Below are positions 55,510 to 64,000 of a stretch of 64,000 bases of DNA, piece after piece. Location: NCBI GenBank assembly GCA_029239675.1, contig JARBUM010000017.1, positions 1 through 64,000 of the forward strand, given 5' to 3'. Below the pieces are notes generated by a model that had not been told where the DNA came from, ran no database searches, and was given only the letters and a program-made list of their open reading frames with translations. The DNA is from Pelosinus sp. (lineage in GTDB: Bacteria > Bacillota > Negativicutes > DSM-13327). Position 1 is the first letter of the stretch, and every line of letters starts with the position of its first letter. A program made the translations under genes and the position numbers.

Positions 55510-56880
55510 TTAAAACTTTAGTATTCCAATTGAATTTAAAAATACTACAATGAGCAAAACTGGAGTAACATAGCGTATGAGCAAGAAGTATACATTTACT
55601 AATCCTGCAGTCTTCAATTTACCATGATTAGTTAGCTCCGCTACTACTTCCTCACGCTTGATAGAATATCCCATCATGAAAGCGATCAACAACCCACCTA
55701 GTGGAAGCATAATATTAGAAGAAATATAATCAAATAAATCAAAGAATCCCATTCCAAAGAAAGTAATGTGTCCTAGTACACTAGCCTTATCAACTGACAA
55801 CGTAGCTAGTATACCAACTAGGAACATAATTATTGCAGTTAGAATAGCTGCACCTTTACGTGACATGCCTTTTTCCTCAGACAGATACGCTACAGGTACT
55901 TCAACTAAAGATAACATCGCTGTAGTCGCTGCAATAGCAGTTAAGAAGAAAAAGGCAACTAATAAGATGTTACCAAAAGGCATCTGAGAAAACACCAGTG
56001 GAATGGTCATAAAGAGCAATCCAGGACCTGCCGCTGGCTCCATACCAAAAGAAAATACAGTTGGAAATATAGCAAGACCCGCTAACATGGATACTAAGGT
56101 ATCTGACAAGGCTACTTTTACTGCAGTAGAAAACATATTATTGTCCTCTGTAAAATAGCTACCATAGGTCATCATTGTACCCATACCAAGGGATAATTTA
56201 AAGAAGGCTAAACCTAATGCTGCCAATATTGCAGCAGCCGATAATTGTCCAAAATCAACATGAAATAAAAATTTAACACCCTCTGCTGCTCCTGGTAAGG
56301 TCAAAGCACGAATATCACAAATAATAATCAAAACAAATAATAATGGCATTAATGTTTTTGTAATTTTTTCAATACCTTGTTTTACACCCATGGTCAAAAT
56401 ACCAGCTACAACCGATAACACAATGAACTGCCATAAGATAGGTGATAATGGTCCCATAATGACATCACCAAATTGAGCTTTAGCAGTCTCCATTGTAACG
56501 CTGGCAAAATCACCCGCTATAGCTTTAAATAAATAATAATATACCCAACCTGCTACACAACTATAAAAGAACATTATCGCGCAGGAAGCACCAACACCCA
56601 TAATACCAATGTTTTTCCATGCAGTGCCTGGTTTCAGTTCCTCGAGAGCACCTACTGCATTCTTTCTGGTTTTACGCCCAATATAAAACTCACTGAGCAT
56701 GATTGGCAGGCCTACAAACAAAATACAGAAAAAATAAACTAATAAAAAAGCACCGCCACCATTTTGTCCTGTCAAATAAGGAAATTTCCAAATATTCCCT
56801 AAACCTACTGCTGATCCTAAGGTTGCAAAAAATACTGCTAAACCCGAAGAAAATGTCTCTCTTTTCTTAATTACACCCAT
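55510..56880 (-). CDS. Neurotransmitter:sodium symporter family transporter
   Basis: 456 aa, 11-12 helices, LeuT fold. Helix 1 reads GLAVFFATLGSAVGLGNIWKFPYLTGQNGGGAF, the NSS signature with the Na-site residues; TMT-type strings follow (VALSDTLVSMLAGLAIFPTVFSFG). Bacterial NSS proteins take up amino acids or tryptophan/tyrosine with sodium. Start at ATG 56880 behind ATAGGAGTG; the longer frame to 57045 adds a Cys-rich segment unlike the family. Monocistronic. Confidence 0.95.
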   Translation of the reverse strand: MGVIKKRETFSSGLAVFFATLGSAVGLGNIWKFPYLTGQNGGGAFLLVYFFCILFVGLPIMLSEFYIGRKTRKNAVGALEELKPGTAWKNIGIMGVGASCAIMFFYSCVAGWVYYYLFKAIAGDFASVTMETAKAQFGDVIMGPLSPILWQFIVLSVVAGILTMGVKQGIEKITKTLMPLLFVLIIICDIRALTLPGAAEGVKFLFHVDFGQLSAAAILAALGLAFFKLSLGMGTMMTYGSYFTEDNNMFSTAVKVALSDTLVSMLAGLAIFPTVFSFGMEPAAGPGLLFMTIPLVFSQMPFGNILLVAFFFLTAIAATTAMLSLVEVPVAYLSEEKGMSRKGAAILTAIIMFLVGILATLSVDKASVLGHITFFGMGFFDLFDYISSNIMLPLGGLLIAFMMGYSIKREEVVAELTNHGKLKTAGLVNVYFLLIRYVTPVLLIVVFLNSIGILKF

Positions 56881-57173
56881 GACTTCACTCCTATTTCTTA
56901 TTTCATTGCAAAGAACCGACCTATATTTTCTATCATTGGGACTTGTAAAAATACAAAGCAAGAAATGTTCATAGCAATCGTAATATTTTTCCAATATTCT
57001 TACATTACACATGATTATCTTTCTAAACTGCTTTTTTGTAGTCATTACACGTACAACCTTATCTATAATAACATACTTTGAGGATTTTGAAACTCCTCTT
57101 TTATTTTAGTTTTTGATCGTTGTAAGATACTATGTTACACCTACTAAATACATACACCGAGCCCATGCCTCAA

Positions 57174-57228
57174 AAAAGACTAGGATTTTTACAAGCCACT
57201 TAAAAGCTGTTAAAATCCTAATCTTTTT
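57174..57228 (-). terminator. Terminator of purL
   Basis: AAAAAGACTAGGATTTT/AAAATCCTAATCTTTTT stem with an interior AAGCCACTTAAAAGCTGTT loop, just after the stop. Confidence 0.85.
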
Positions 57229-57249
57229 CCTTAATTAGATTAAATGAAA

Positions 57250-60200
57250 TTACTTGAAATATCCAATGCCCGCAGCAAAGAGCTGCTGGTCTTTGCTACC
57301 GGGAACATTTTTCACTACTTGGTTGCCAATTCTTTCCGAGTGGCCCATTTTCCCTAATATTCTTCCATCAGGGCTGGTAAGCGCTTCTACAGCTTCTACT
57401 GATCCATTGGGATTGTAACGTATATCATAGGTGGGTTGCCCTGCTTCATCTACATACTGGGTAGCAATTTGCCCCTTTTGTCGTAAACTATTTACTAAGT
57501 CTTTGCTAGCAACAAAACGTCCTTCTCCATGAGATACGGGAATAGTGTGAATGTCGCCTAATGCTACATTGTTGAACCAAGGAGAAAGAGTCGATACTAC
57601 TTTGGTATTCACCATGCAAGATATATGTCTTCCTATTTGATTATAGGTCAAAGTAGGACATTTGGGTGATAAATCAATAATGTCTCCATAAGGCACTAAA
57701 CCTAATTTAATTAGAGCTTGAAAGCCATTACAAATACCTAACATCAGCCCATCTTTTTGGGATAAAAACTCACGTACTGCTTCCTTTATCCTTGGGTTTC
57801 TAAACAGAGTAGCAATAAACTTACCGGAACCGTCTGGCTCATCCCCAGCACTAAAGCCACCAGGCAGCATGATGATCTGGGCATTCTGAATTGATTTTAC
57901 CATTTGTTCAATGGATTCTTCTATTGCAGCAGGTGTAAGATTGCGAATAACCATAGTATCTACTAAACCACCTGCCATCTCAAAAGCCTTAGCTGAATCA
58001 TACTCGCAGTTTGTTCCTGGGAAAACAGGAAGGAAGATGCGAGGTTTCGCAAAAGACTGCTTGCCTTTTGTTTGACTTCCAGCAAATAACTCTTGTCCCG
58101 GCTTATCTGATATTGTTTCTGCCTGAGTAGGAAAAACGCTAGTTAAAGGCTGTTCCCAAGCAGTTTGGGCTTTTACAAGCTTAATAGAAGTCCCATTCAG
58201 ATCAATAAGAGGTTCTGCCTTGGTATAACCCAAAACAGTATAAACCATATCGCCTAAAGCTTGTTTCACATCAATCCCCCTAGGAATTTCTAACAGTAAC
58301 GAACCATAATCTACTGCGAATAATTCCCGAGATGATAAAGTACTAGTAAAAGTCATACCAATTTGATTACCAAAGCTCATTTTACTAATAGCGGCTGCTA
58401 TGCCACCCATTTTTACAGTATGTGCAGCTACTACCTTACCAGCTTTAATTAGTTGGGTAACCTTAGCATAGTTCTTACATAAGATCGGAAAATCTGGCAA
58501 TTCATATGCATCACGGATTAAGGGTACCAGTACTACTTGACTTCCTACTTCTTTAAACTCGGGAGAAAGTACAGTATCAGCCTGAACTATATTAACGGCA
58601 AAAGCTACTAAAGTAGGAGGAACTGTAAGCTCTTTAAAAGTCCCAGACATGCTGTCCTTACCGCCAATAGCTGGAATGCCAAATTGCTCTTGAGCATGAA
58701 GAGCACCTAAGAGAGCACTAAAAGGTTTCCCCCATTTTTCAGCATCTTGACCCAATCTTTCAAAATACTCCTGTAAGGTCAAGCGAACAGTGTGATAATC
58801 TCCCCCCATGGCTACTACCTTTGCTACTGCTTCTACTACAGCATATAGGGCACCATGGAATGGGCTCCAAGTGGACAGCTTAGGATCATAGCCATAAGTC
58901 ATCAACGTAGCTGTATTAGTATTACCATGAAGGACAGGAATTTTGCTAGCCATTCCCTCTGCCGGTGTATTTTGGTATTTGCCGCCAAAAGGCATTAATA
59001 CAGTACCTGCACCAATGGTGCTATCAAACATTTCTACAAGCCCTTTTTGACTACATACATTTAGATCACGTAGATTATTAAGCCAGGCTGTCTCAAGAGC
59101 TATTACATCGGGAACAGCGTTGAAAAAGCTCTCATCTTCTTTAGGTGCTCTGACTCTAACATTAACCTTTTGCTTAACACCATTTGTATTCAAAAACTCC
59201 CGACTTATATCTACAATAGGCTTACCTCGCCACAACATGACAAGGCGCCCCGTATCCGTTACTTTTGCCACAACAGCAGCTTCTAGGTTCTCTGATGCCA
59301 CATAAGTCATGAATTCCTCTACATTATGAGGGGCGATGACAACGGCCATACGTTCTTGGGATTCAGAAATTGCTAGTTCTGTACCATCTAAACCTGCATA
59401 CTTCTTGGGTAGGGCCTCTAAATCAATTACCAGACTATCCGTCAATTCCCCAATTGCGACGGATGCCCCCCCCGCACCAAAATCATTACAGCGTTTAATC
59501 ATAGTACTGGCTTTAGGATTTCTAAATAACCGCTGTATCTTCCGTTCTGTCGGCGGATTACCTTTTTGAACTTCTGCACTGCAAGTTGCCAAAGATTCCT
59601 CTGTATGCTCTTTTGAAGAGCCTGTAGCCCCACCGCAGCCATCTCGTCCCGTTCTACCGCCCAATACAATGACCACATCACCAGCTAGGGGTTGTTCCCG
59701 TACTACATTTTTTTTCGGAGCGGCAGCAATTACTGCACCAATTTCCATTCGTTTGGCGATAAAGCCTTCATGATAAATCTCTGCAACTTGTCCAGTAGCT
59801 AGGCCAATTTGATTGCCGTAAGAACTATATCCTGCTGCTGCTCCCAGGGTAATCTTTCGTTGGGGCAATTTTCCAGCTAGGGTTTCTTCCACTTTTGTAC
59901 GAGGATCACCGCTCCCCGTAACACGCATGGCCTGATATACATAGGATCTGCCTGACAGCGGGTCACGAATAGCTCCGCCTAAACAGGTAGCTGCACCACC
60001 GAATGGCTCAATTTCAGTAGGATGATTATGGGTTTCATTTTTAAACATAACCAGCCATTCTTCCACTGTACCATCTATATCTACAGGAACCACAATACTG
60101 CAGGCATTAATTTCTTCCGAATCATCAAGATCGGTCAATAAGCCTTGTTGGCGTAATTGTTTCATTCCCATAACAGCAATATCCATTAAACATATATCTT

Positions 60201-61011
60201 TTTCTTTATTCTGATACACTAGGGATCTAGCCTTAAGATATTGATCATATGCCTTAGCAATAGGCTGTGAGAAACGACCTAATTCAATATCTACCTCTTC
60301 AATAGCAGTGAAAAACGTCGTGTGCCGACAATGATCGGACCAGTAAGTGTCAAGAACCCTGATTTCTGTTATTGTTGGATTACGTTTTTCCTCGTCACGA
60401 AAATACTGCTGGCAGAATTTAATATCAGCCAGTCCCATAGCCAGTCCCATATTTCTCAATGTCAATTCTAATTCTTCTGGAGATTGATTTACAAATCCAG
60501 CAATAATCTCAACGTCAGCAGGACTTTCTACTGTTAAGTCAAGGCTATGAGGTTTATCTAAAGAAGCTTCTCGAGCTTCTACAGGATTAATACTATATTC
60601 TTTGATCTTATTAAACTCATCTTCTGTAACACTGCCTTGTAATACAATTACTTTGGCCGTACGAATGGATAGAGTTTCTGTTTTCGTTAGAATTTGCACA
60701 CATTGAGCTGCCCAATGAGCACGCTGGTCATACTGGCCAGGCAGATACTCCACAGCAAAAACTTTATCCCCTTGATCCACAGTCAATATTTCATCATAGA
60801 CATCATCCACAGTTGGCTCGGACAATATACTATGCTTTGCTTCTAGAAACTCTTCCTGACTAATACCCGATATATCATAACGATTGATAAGACGTACATT
60901 TTTCAATCCTTTAATGCCAAGATTTTGAGTAAGATCAGCACACATTCCCTTTGCTTCTACAGCAAAATCTCTTTGTTTTTCTACAAAAATTCTTTTTACC
61001 TGATTTGGCAT
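57250..61011 (-). CDS. purL: Phosphoribosylformylglycinamidine synthase, large fused form
   Basis: 1253 aa, fusing an N-terminal PurS-like region, two AIRS-like synthetase halves and a C-terminal glutamine amidotransferase (enterobacterial PurL is about 1295 aa). Motifs: MFKNETHNHPTEIEPFGGAATC, GGRTGRDGCGGATGSSKE, and in the amidotransferase Cys in LMLGICNGFQ and HGEGRF. Fourth step of purine synthesis. Many Firmicutes carry separate purS, purQ and purL; this fused form stands alone, away from other pur genes. ATG behind TAGGAGGTAG. Confidence 0.96.
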   Translation of the reverse strand: MPNQVKRIFVEKQRDFAVEAKGMCADLTQNLGIKGLKNVRLINRYDISGISQEEFLEAKHSILSEPTVDDVYDEILTVDQGDKVFAVEYLPGQYDQRAHWAAQCVQILTKTETLSIRTAKVIVLQGSVTEDEFNKIKEYSINPVEAREASLDKPHSLDLTVESPADVEIIAGFVNQSPEELELTLRNMGLAMGLADIKFCQQYFRDEEKRNPTITEIRVLDTYWSDHCRHTTFFTAIEEVDIELGRFSQPIAKAYDQYLKARSLVYQNKEKDICLMDIAVMGMKQLRQQGLLTDLDDSEEINACSIVVPVDIDGTVEEWLVMFKNETHNHPTEIEPFGGAATCLGGAIRDPLSGRSYVYQAMRVTGSGDPRTKVEETLAGKLPQRKITLGAAAGYSSYGNQIGLATGQVAEIYHEGFIAKRMEIGAVIAAAPKKNVVREQPLAGDVVIVLGGRTGRDGCGGATGSSKEHTEESLATCSAEVQKGNPPTERKIQRLFRNPKASTMIKRCNDFGAGGASVAIGELTDSLVIDLEALPKKYAGLDGTELAISESQERMAVVIAPHNVEEFMTYVASENLEAAVVAKVTDTGRLVMLWRGKPIVDISREFLNTNGVKQKVNVRVRAPKEDESFFNAVPDVIALETAWLNNLRDLNVCSQKGLVEMFDSTIGAGTVLMPFGGKYQNTPAEGMASKIPVLHGNTNTATLMTYGYDPKLSTWSPFHGALYAVVEAVAKVVAMGGDYHTVRLTLQEYFERLGQDAEKWGKPFSALLGALHAQEQFGIPAIGGKDSMSGTFKELTVPPTLVAFAVNIVQADTVLSPEFKEVGSQVVLVPLIRDAYELPDFPILCKNYAKVTQLIKAGKVVAAHTVKMGGIAAAISKMSFGNQIGMTFTSTLSSRELFAVDYGSLLLEIPRGIDVKQALGDMVYTVLGYTKAEPLIDLNGTSIKLVKAQTAWEQPLTSVFPTQAETISDKPGQELFAGSQTKGKQSFAKPRIFLPVFPGTNCEYDSAKAFEMAGGLVDTMVIRNLTPAAIEESIEQMVKSIQNAQIIMLPGGFSAGDEPDGSGKFIATLFRNPRIKEAVREFLSQKDGLMLGICNGFQALIKLGLVPYGDIIDLSPKCPTLTYNQIGRHISCMVNTKVVSTLSPWFNNVALGDIHTIPVSHGEGRFVASKDLVNSLRQKGQIATQYVDEAGQPTYDIRYNPNGSVEAVEALTSPDGRILGKMGHSERIGNQVVKNVPGSKDQQLFAAGIGYFK

Positions 61012-61112
61012 TTTTACTACCTCCTATATCGTCTTGCTATTATTATTGTAATATAATATCATTGATTATAATAATTAATAATATTAATAAAAATTATTAG
61101 GAGTGCTTATAT
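61012..61112. promoter_or_regulatory. Divergent purL-lysR promoter region
   Basis: 101-bp, very AT-rich gap with overlapping short palindromes (ATTATAATAATTAATAATATTAAT at about 61055-61095 and flanks). LysR-type proteins usually bind ATA-rich dyads next to their own gene, so an autoregulatory site here is likely; control of purL is a guess. Confidence 0.4.
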
Positions 61113-61994
61113 ATGGATGTTAATTTTGAATTATATAAGGTCTTTTATCATGTTGCTAAATACTTAAGTTTTTCCGCAGCTGCTAATGAATTATATATCT
61201 CTCAATCCGCTGTTAGCCAGGCAATAAAACTTCTGGAAGAAAAACTGAATACTAAGCTTTTTTTCCGCAGTACGAAACATGTGCAATTATCAGAAGCGGG
61301 CATACTCTTATTTACTCATGTAGAACAAGCATTTCACTTTTTAAAAACCGGAGAGCGCAGCATTAATGAGTTGCATTCCTTAGAGCAAGGAGAATTAAAA
61401 ATAGGTGCCAGTGATACTATTTGCAAATATTATCTACTTCCTTATTTTAAGCAATTTAATCTACTATATCCTAAAATCAAGATCAATGTTACGAATCGAC
61501 CTTCTCCTGTATGTGTGGACTTATTAAAAAAAGGGTTGGTAGATATTAGTGTGGTGAATCTTACTTCCGAAAAATTATATCCTAATATGACAATCAGCAA
61601 ATGTAAAATGCTTCATGATGTATTTATTGCCAGCCATGCCTTTACCCATCTTCAGGATTACCCCTTAAACCTTAAAGACATTGCAGCCCTTCCTATTCTC
61701 ACCTTGGAAAAAAATACTACCACCAGGACCTTCTTAGACTCTATGTTTGCCCAGCAGTCTATCTTATTCCAACCAGAAATCCAATTGGGCAGTATGGATT
61801 TAATGATAGAGCTGACCAAAATCGGGCTGGGAATTTCATTTATCAGCCGTGAGTATATACAAAAAGAACTGGCTGACAACCAATTGTTTACTCTTCCTCT
61901 CAACACAGAGATACCTCCGCGCGAATTAGGGATTATTACACATGATTGTCTGCCAGTTCCACTTGCAGCCCAGAAATTTATTGAATTGTTATAG
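61113..61994 (+). CDS. LysR-family transcriptional regulator
   Basis: 293 aa. N-terminal winged helix at 1-60 (FYHVAKYLSFSAAANELYISQSAVSQAIKLLEEKL), then a substrate-binding domain with two lobes (LKIGASDTICKYYLLPYF, VNLTSEKLYPNM, GLGISFISREYI). The sequence resembles the CysL/YtlI-like branch, but the effector is unknown. Ribosome-binding site AGGAG. Divergent from purL and convergent with speD (6-bp gap to its stop). Confidence 0.92.
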   Translation: MDVNFELYKVFYHVAKYLSFSAAANELYISQSAVSQAIKLLEEKLNTKLFFRSTKHVQLSEAGILLFTHVEQAFHFLKTGERSINELHSLEQGELKIGASDTICKYYLLPYFKQFNLLYPKIKINVTNRPSPVCVDLLKKGLVDISVVNLTSEKLYPNMTISKCKMLHDVFIASHAFTHLQDYPLNLKDIAALPILTLEKNTTTRTFLDSMFAQQSILFQPEIQLGSMDLMIELTKIGLGISFISREYIQKELADNQLFTLPLNTEIPPRELGIITHDCLPVPLAAQKFIELL

Positions 61995-61999
61995 TTTCT

Positions 62000-62812
62000 T
62001 TATTTCACTTTAGGAATATTACGTCCAGCATAAATCTCCGACATTTCTTTCTTCAGACGCTGTTTTATTTTTTTCTTTTCCCCAGGTAATAGTTCACCCT
62101 TCGCTGTTCCAAATAAATAATTATCCAAATCGAATTCTTTTAGCAGCATTTTGGTGTGGAAAATATTTTCTTGATATACGTTAACATCCAACATCTGATA
62201 TAACTCACGAGTATTTGGTGAAATATAATTTTGGATGGAATTGATTTTATGATCAATATAAAACTTTTTCCCTGTAACATCACGTGTAAAGCCTCTTACC
62301 CGATAATCAATAATTGCAATATCAGAATTAAAACTATTAATTAGATAATTGAGAGCCTTCAGTGGTGAAATTTCACCACAGGTGGAAACGTCAATATCTG
62401 CACGGAAGGTACTAATTCCTTTGTCAGGATGACTTTCTGGATAGGTATGTACAGTAATATGACTTTTATCTAGATGAGCCACCACTGCATCTGATTTAAC
62501 TTCTTGTAATTCGATTAACTCTTCTTCCTCAGCCGTTATTTTCCCTTCTGAAATCAACATAGTTACACTGGCACCTTGAGGATCGTAGTCTTGCTTTGCA
62601 ATATTTAAGATATTAGCACCAATCATATTTGCTACTTCTGTTAAAATATTTGTAAGGCGTTCCGCATTATATTCTTCATCAATATATTCAATATAAGCAT
62701 GACGATGTTCTGGACTTCTGGCATAACAAATATCATACATATTAAAACTAAGTGTCTTGGTCAGATTATTGAATCCATATAATTTTAATTTTTTAATTGA
62801 CTTTATTTCCAT
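62000..62812 (-). CDS. speD: S-adenosylmethionine decarboxylase proenzyme (enterobacterial type)
   Basis: 270 aa, close to E. coli SpeD (264 aa) along its length. [23 protein letters not shown], then the self-cleavage site in [18 protein letters not shown] (the Ser after Lys becomes the pyruvoyl group), [23 protein letters not shown], and the C-terminal [18 protein letters not shown]. Makes decarboxylated SAM for spermidine. The ATG at 62812 with GGAGAGAA is used; an upstream frame to 62905 reads the leader. No speE is nearby. Confidence 0.96.
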   Translation of the reverse strand: MEIKSIKKLKLYGFNNLTKTLSFNMYDICYARSPEHRHAYIEYIDEEYNAERLTNILTEVANMIGANILNIAKQDYDPQGASVTMLISEGKITAEEEELIELQEVKSDAVVAHLDKSHITVHTYPESHPDKGISTFRADIDVSTCGEISPLKALNYLINSFNSDIAIIDYRVRGFTRDVTGKKFYIDHKINSIQNYISPNTRELYQMLDVNVYQENIFHTKMLLKEFDLDNYLFGTAKGELLPGEKKKIKQRLKKEMSEIYAGRNIPKVK

Positions 62813-62841
62813 ATTTCTCTCCTTACTTTTTACGTACAATT

Positions 62842-62902
62842 TCAAAGTTATGCCCTGAACCAGTACGGTACCATCGCCTGTTAGGAGCCTTCTTCTCTTT
62901 GA
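62842..62902 (-). promoter_or_regulatory. Structured 5' leader of speD
   Basis: TCAAAG (plus 62897-62902) and CTTTGA (plus 62842-62847) can close a helix around 48 nt that contain GGCTCCTAACAGGC and GTACCGTACTGGTTCAGGGC, with local pairing. The element lies between the promoter below and the start codon. No known SAM or polyamine riboswitch class is recognised. Confidence 0.4.
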
Positions 62903-62937
62903 CACTTATCATACTTAAAACACACTTCTAATACTAC

Positions 62938-62966
62938 ATAATAGACTACTTTTTTATTACTGTAAA
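62938..62966 (-). promoter_or_regulatory. Sigma-A-type promoter of speD
   Basis: Minus-strand TTTACA (plus 62961-62966), exactly 17 bp, TATTAT (plus 62938-62943). Implies a 5' leader of about 120 nt before the speD start. Confidence 0.65.
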
Positions 62967-63096
62967 TAGTATTTTTCTATCCCATGTCCACGCCTGAAAT
63001 ACTTGCAGAATAATGCCATCTACTACTTTAGTATAATGTTTTGTCTAAAAAGTATTCTCCCCTTGGAATTGCGCTCTCCCCGGTATAATAAAAATG

Positions 63097-63170
63097 GTTT
63101 GAAACGCGAAGGGATCCTATAACGTCTTCGTGTTCTTCGTACATCTTCGCAACTTCGCGCTTTAGTGTTT
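63097..63170. repeat. F1 hairpin repeat, copy 8 (CGAAGA type)
   Basis: Left arm GTTTGAAACGCGAAGGGA, right arm TCTTCGTGTTCTTCGTAC then TCTTCGCAACTTCGCG and CTTTAG. The left arm is shorter than the right. Lies between the yhcH gene and the speD promoter. Confidence 0.8.
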
Positions 63171-63200
63171 TCTCCAAAAAATTCATGAATTCTAACAATA

Positions 63201-63236
63201 AAGAAAGGACTTAGCTTATGCAAAGTCCGTCTTTTT
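63201..63236 (-). terminator. Terminator of the yhcH-type gene
   Basis: AAAGGACTTAGC/GCAAAGTCCGTCTTT stem, about 20 bp after the stop. The same short hairpin type (GACTNGGCTTAYGCCAAG) follows yabP at 2063 and glpX at about 35883. Confidence 0.65.
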
Positions 63237-63257
63237 GATATGAATCTTAGTTGATTT

Positions 63258-63728
63258 CTACAACGCAGAAATAGCTATTTTTACAACTACTTTTTTAACT
63301 TTTGCAGCTGAACCTAGCATACAGCAGGGGCGATGAACATCGTTCGGGAAAAGTACAGCATATACCCCTGGCTTCAACAGCATGTCCACCTCTTGCTGTA
63401 CCTCTTTATAGAAAATCAGATCTTTTAGTTCCAATTCGTCCTGAAGTACTTCATACTCAGGAGCTAACAAGCTGCAGCCAATCATCTCTTCACCCGAAGC
63501 GAGGTACTGTATGTCAATATACTTCTTGTGAGCCTCCGGTCTTCGATCTTTTTTTGGCTCTGTTACATATTCTGAAACCAAAGCAAATATAGTATCTCCA
63601 TCGATATCATGTCGACCAACTGACAAAGTCGCTAAATCTGTATTTTTCAAATACAATAAACCTTTTTGCAATGCAGGTGAAAAAATGACTTTTTCTTGTT
63701 CAAAATTTTTTAACTGTCCATAAATCAT
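63258..63728 (-). CDS. YhcH/YjgK/YiaL family protein
   Basis: 156 aa, cupin-like beta barrel. Family strings: RHDIDGDTIFALVSEYVT, RRPEAHKKYIDIQYLASGEE (the His/Glu metal-site region) and LFPNDVHRPCCMLG. Related proteins (EbgC, YhcH, TabA) act in sugar or sialic acid catabolism or biofilm control. Function here is unknown; it follows panD, which gives no hint. Confidence 0.92.
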   Translation of the reverse strand: MIYGQLKNFEQEKVIFSPALQKGLLYLKNTDLATLSVGRHDIDGDTIFALVSEYVTEPKKDRRPEAHKKYIDIQYLASGEEMIGCSLLAPEYEVLQDELELKDLIFYKEVQQEVDMLLKPGVYAVLFPNDVHRPCCMLGSAAKVKKVVVKIAISAL

Positions 63729-63790
63729 CCTATGATTCCTCCTATCGTACTGCTAAGTTATTGTATTCTTTATCCGGAATTGTCTTTCCT

Positions 63791-64000
63791 CTATTTATAT
63801 ATCTGGCCGTGGATTTCCTTACCGCGGATTTCTTTCACTTTATTATTCTCATCAATCATCACTACAGTTGGAGTAAAGGTCTTTGCTTCTTCTTCTGTCA
63901 TCATTCCATAAGCAATAATAATCACCTTATCACCAGGCTGCACTAAGCGGGCAGCTGCTCCATTTAAACAAATTACTCCTGAATTTTTTTCTCCCACAAT
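63791..64000 (-). CDS. panD: Aspartate 1-decarboxylase, C-terminal part
   Basis: Only the last 69 codons are in the window. The sequence [26 protein letters not shown] and the tail [12 protein letters not shown] are typical of PanD, which makes beta-alanine for pantothenate. The processing site (GS) and N-terminus lie to the right of the window. Confidence 0.93.
   Translation of the reverse strand: MVGEKNSGVICLNGAAARLVQPGDKVIIIAYGMMTEEEAKTFTPTVVMIDENNKVKEIRGKEIHGQIYK

Noticed and set aside
62842-62902. SAM-I riboswitch before speD
   Set aside because: The conserved SAM-I core (kink-turn and AGAGGUGGAGGGA-type strands) is absent; reported only as an unclassified leader.
63023-63223. 66-aa minus-strand frame before speD
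   Set aside because: Made mainly of F1 copy 8 (VRRTRRRYR-type peptide); no start signal.

Overview
The window is AT-rich chromosomal DNA of an endospore-forming member of the Firmicutes. Gene content and order point to a Negativicutes/Sporomusaceae-type genome (Pelosinus- or Sporomusa-like). The evidence is spore genes throughout (yabP, yabQ, spoVT, a spoVB-type flippase, fin, two gerA-type operons, two SpoIID-domain lipoproteins, spo0F), Bacillus-like gene strings, and an enterobacterial-type speD. The genus is inferred from gene style, not proven. Nearly all genes lie on the minus strand. The plus-strand genes are a small membrane protein (2497), phoH (16083), recQ (51186) and a lysR gene (61113).

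Layout. 1-2381: the yabP - lytic transglycosylase - yabQ - divIC - yabR operon. 2780-8092: gerA operon 1 (gerAA, gerAB and two tandem gerAC). 8333-9307: a SpoIID/LytB lipoprotein. 9508-13892: gerA operon 2 with an extra 55-aa membrane protein. 14026-19964: a split phosphate cluster (pstC-pstA, phoH on the other strand, phoU, pstB, an OmpR/PhoB-type regulator) with a clear tandem PHO-type box before pstC. 20028-28647: hup, mazG/yabN, spoVB, spoVT, mfd, fin and a very small PrsW-like membrane protein. In Bacillus the mfd-to-yabR string is contiguous; here about 17 kb of ger and pst genes separate hup from yabP. 28931-33300: MFS transporter, HAD phosphatase and a polar amino-acid ABC transporter. 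33621-45762: M23 endopeptidase, glpX, a zinc-ribbon protein, spo0F, a deacetylase-like lipoprotein, a YIP1-type protein, sppA, pyrG, rpoE, argS and ywiB, an expanded version of the Bacillus ywiB-argS-rpoE-pyrG-spo0F-(fba-murA)-glpX string. 45990-64000: soluble chemotaxis-type receptor, second SpoIID lipoprotein, larA-like gene, DUF2156 protein, recQ, ABC-F protein, a neurotransmitter-type sodium symporter, purL, lysR, speD, yhcH and the 3' part of panD.

The strongest unexplained signal is not a gene. Two families of dispersed repeats sit between genes. Family F1 (eight copies) is an imperfect hairpin whose arms are built from short purine-rich units; the unit sequence differs between copies, yet the two arms of one copy still match each other. 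Family F2 is an element of about 100 nt with three clear full copies and two partial ones; one partial copy sits inside an F1 hairpin. Other items worth following are the PrsW-like gene before fin, the deacetylase-like lipoprotein between sppA/YIP1 and spo0F, a structured leader before speD, and a strongly paired region before the chemotaxis receptor. No CRISPR array, prophage, transposase, rRNA or tRNA was seen.

Several starts were moved inward from the longest frame because a good ribosome-binding site supports the shorter form (gerAC at 5312 and 10925, gerAB at 12013, M23 at 34520, argS at 45338, chemotaxis receptor at 46859, symporter at 56880, speD at 62812, and others noted below).
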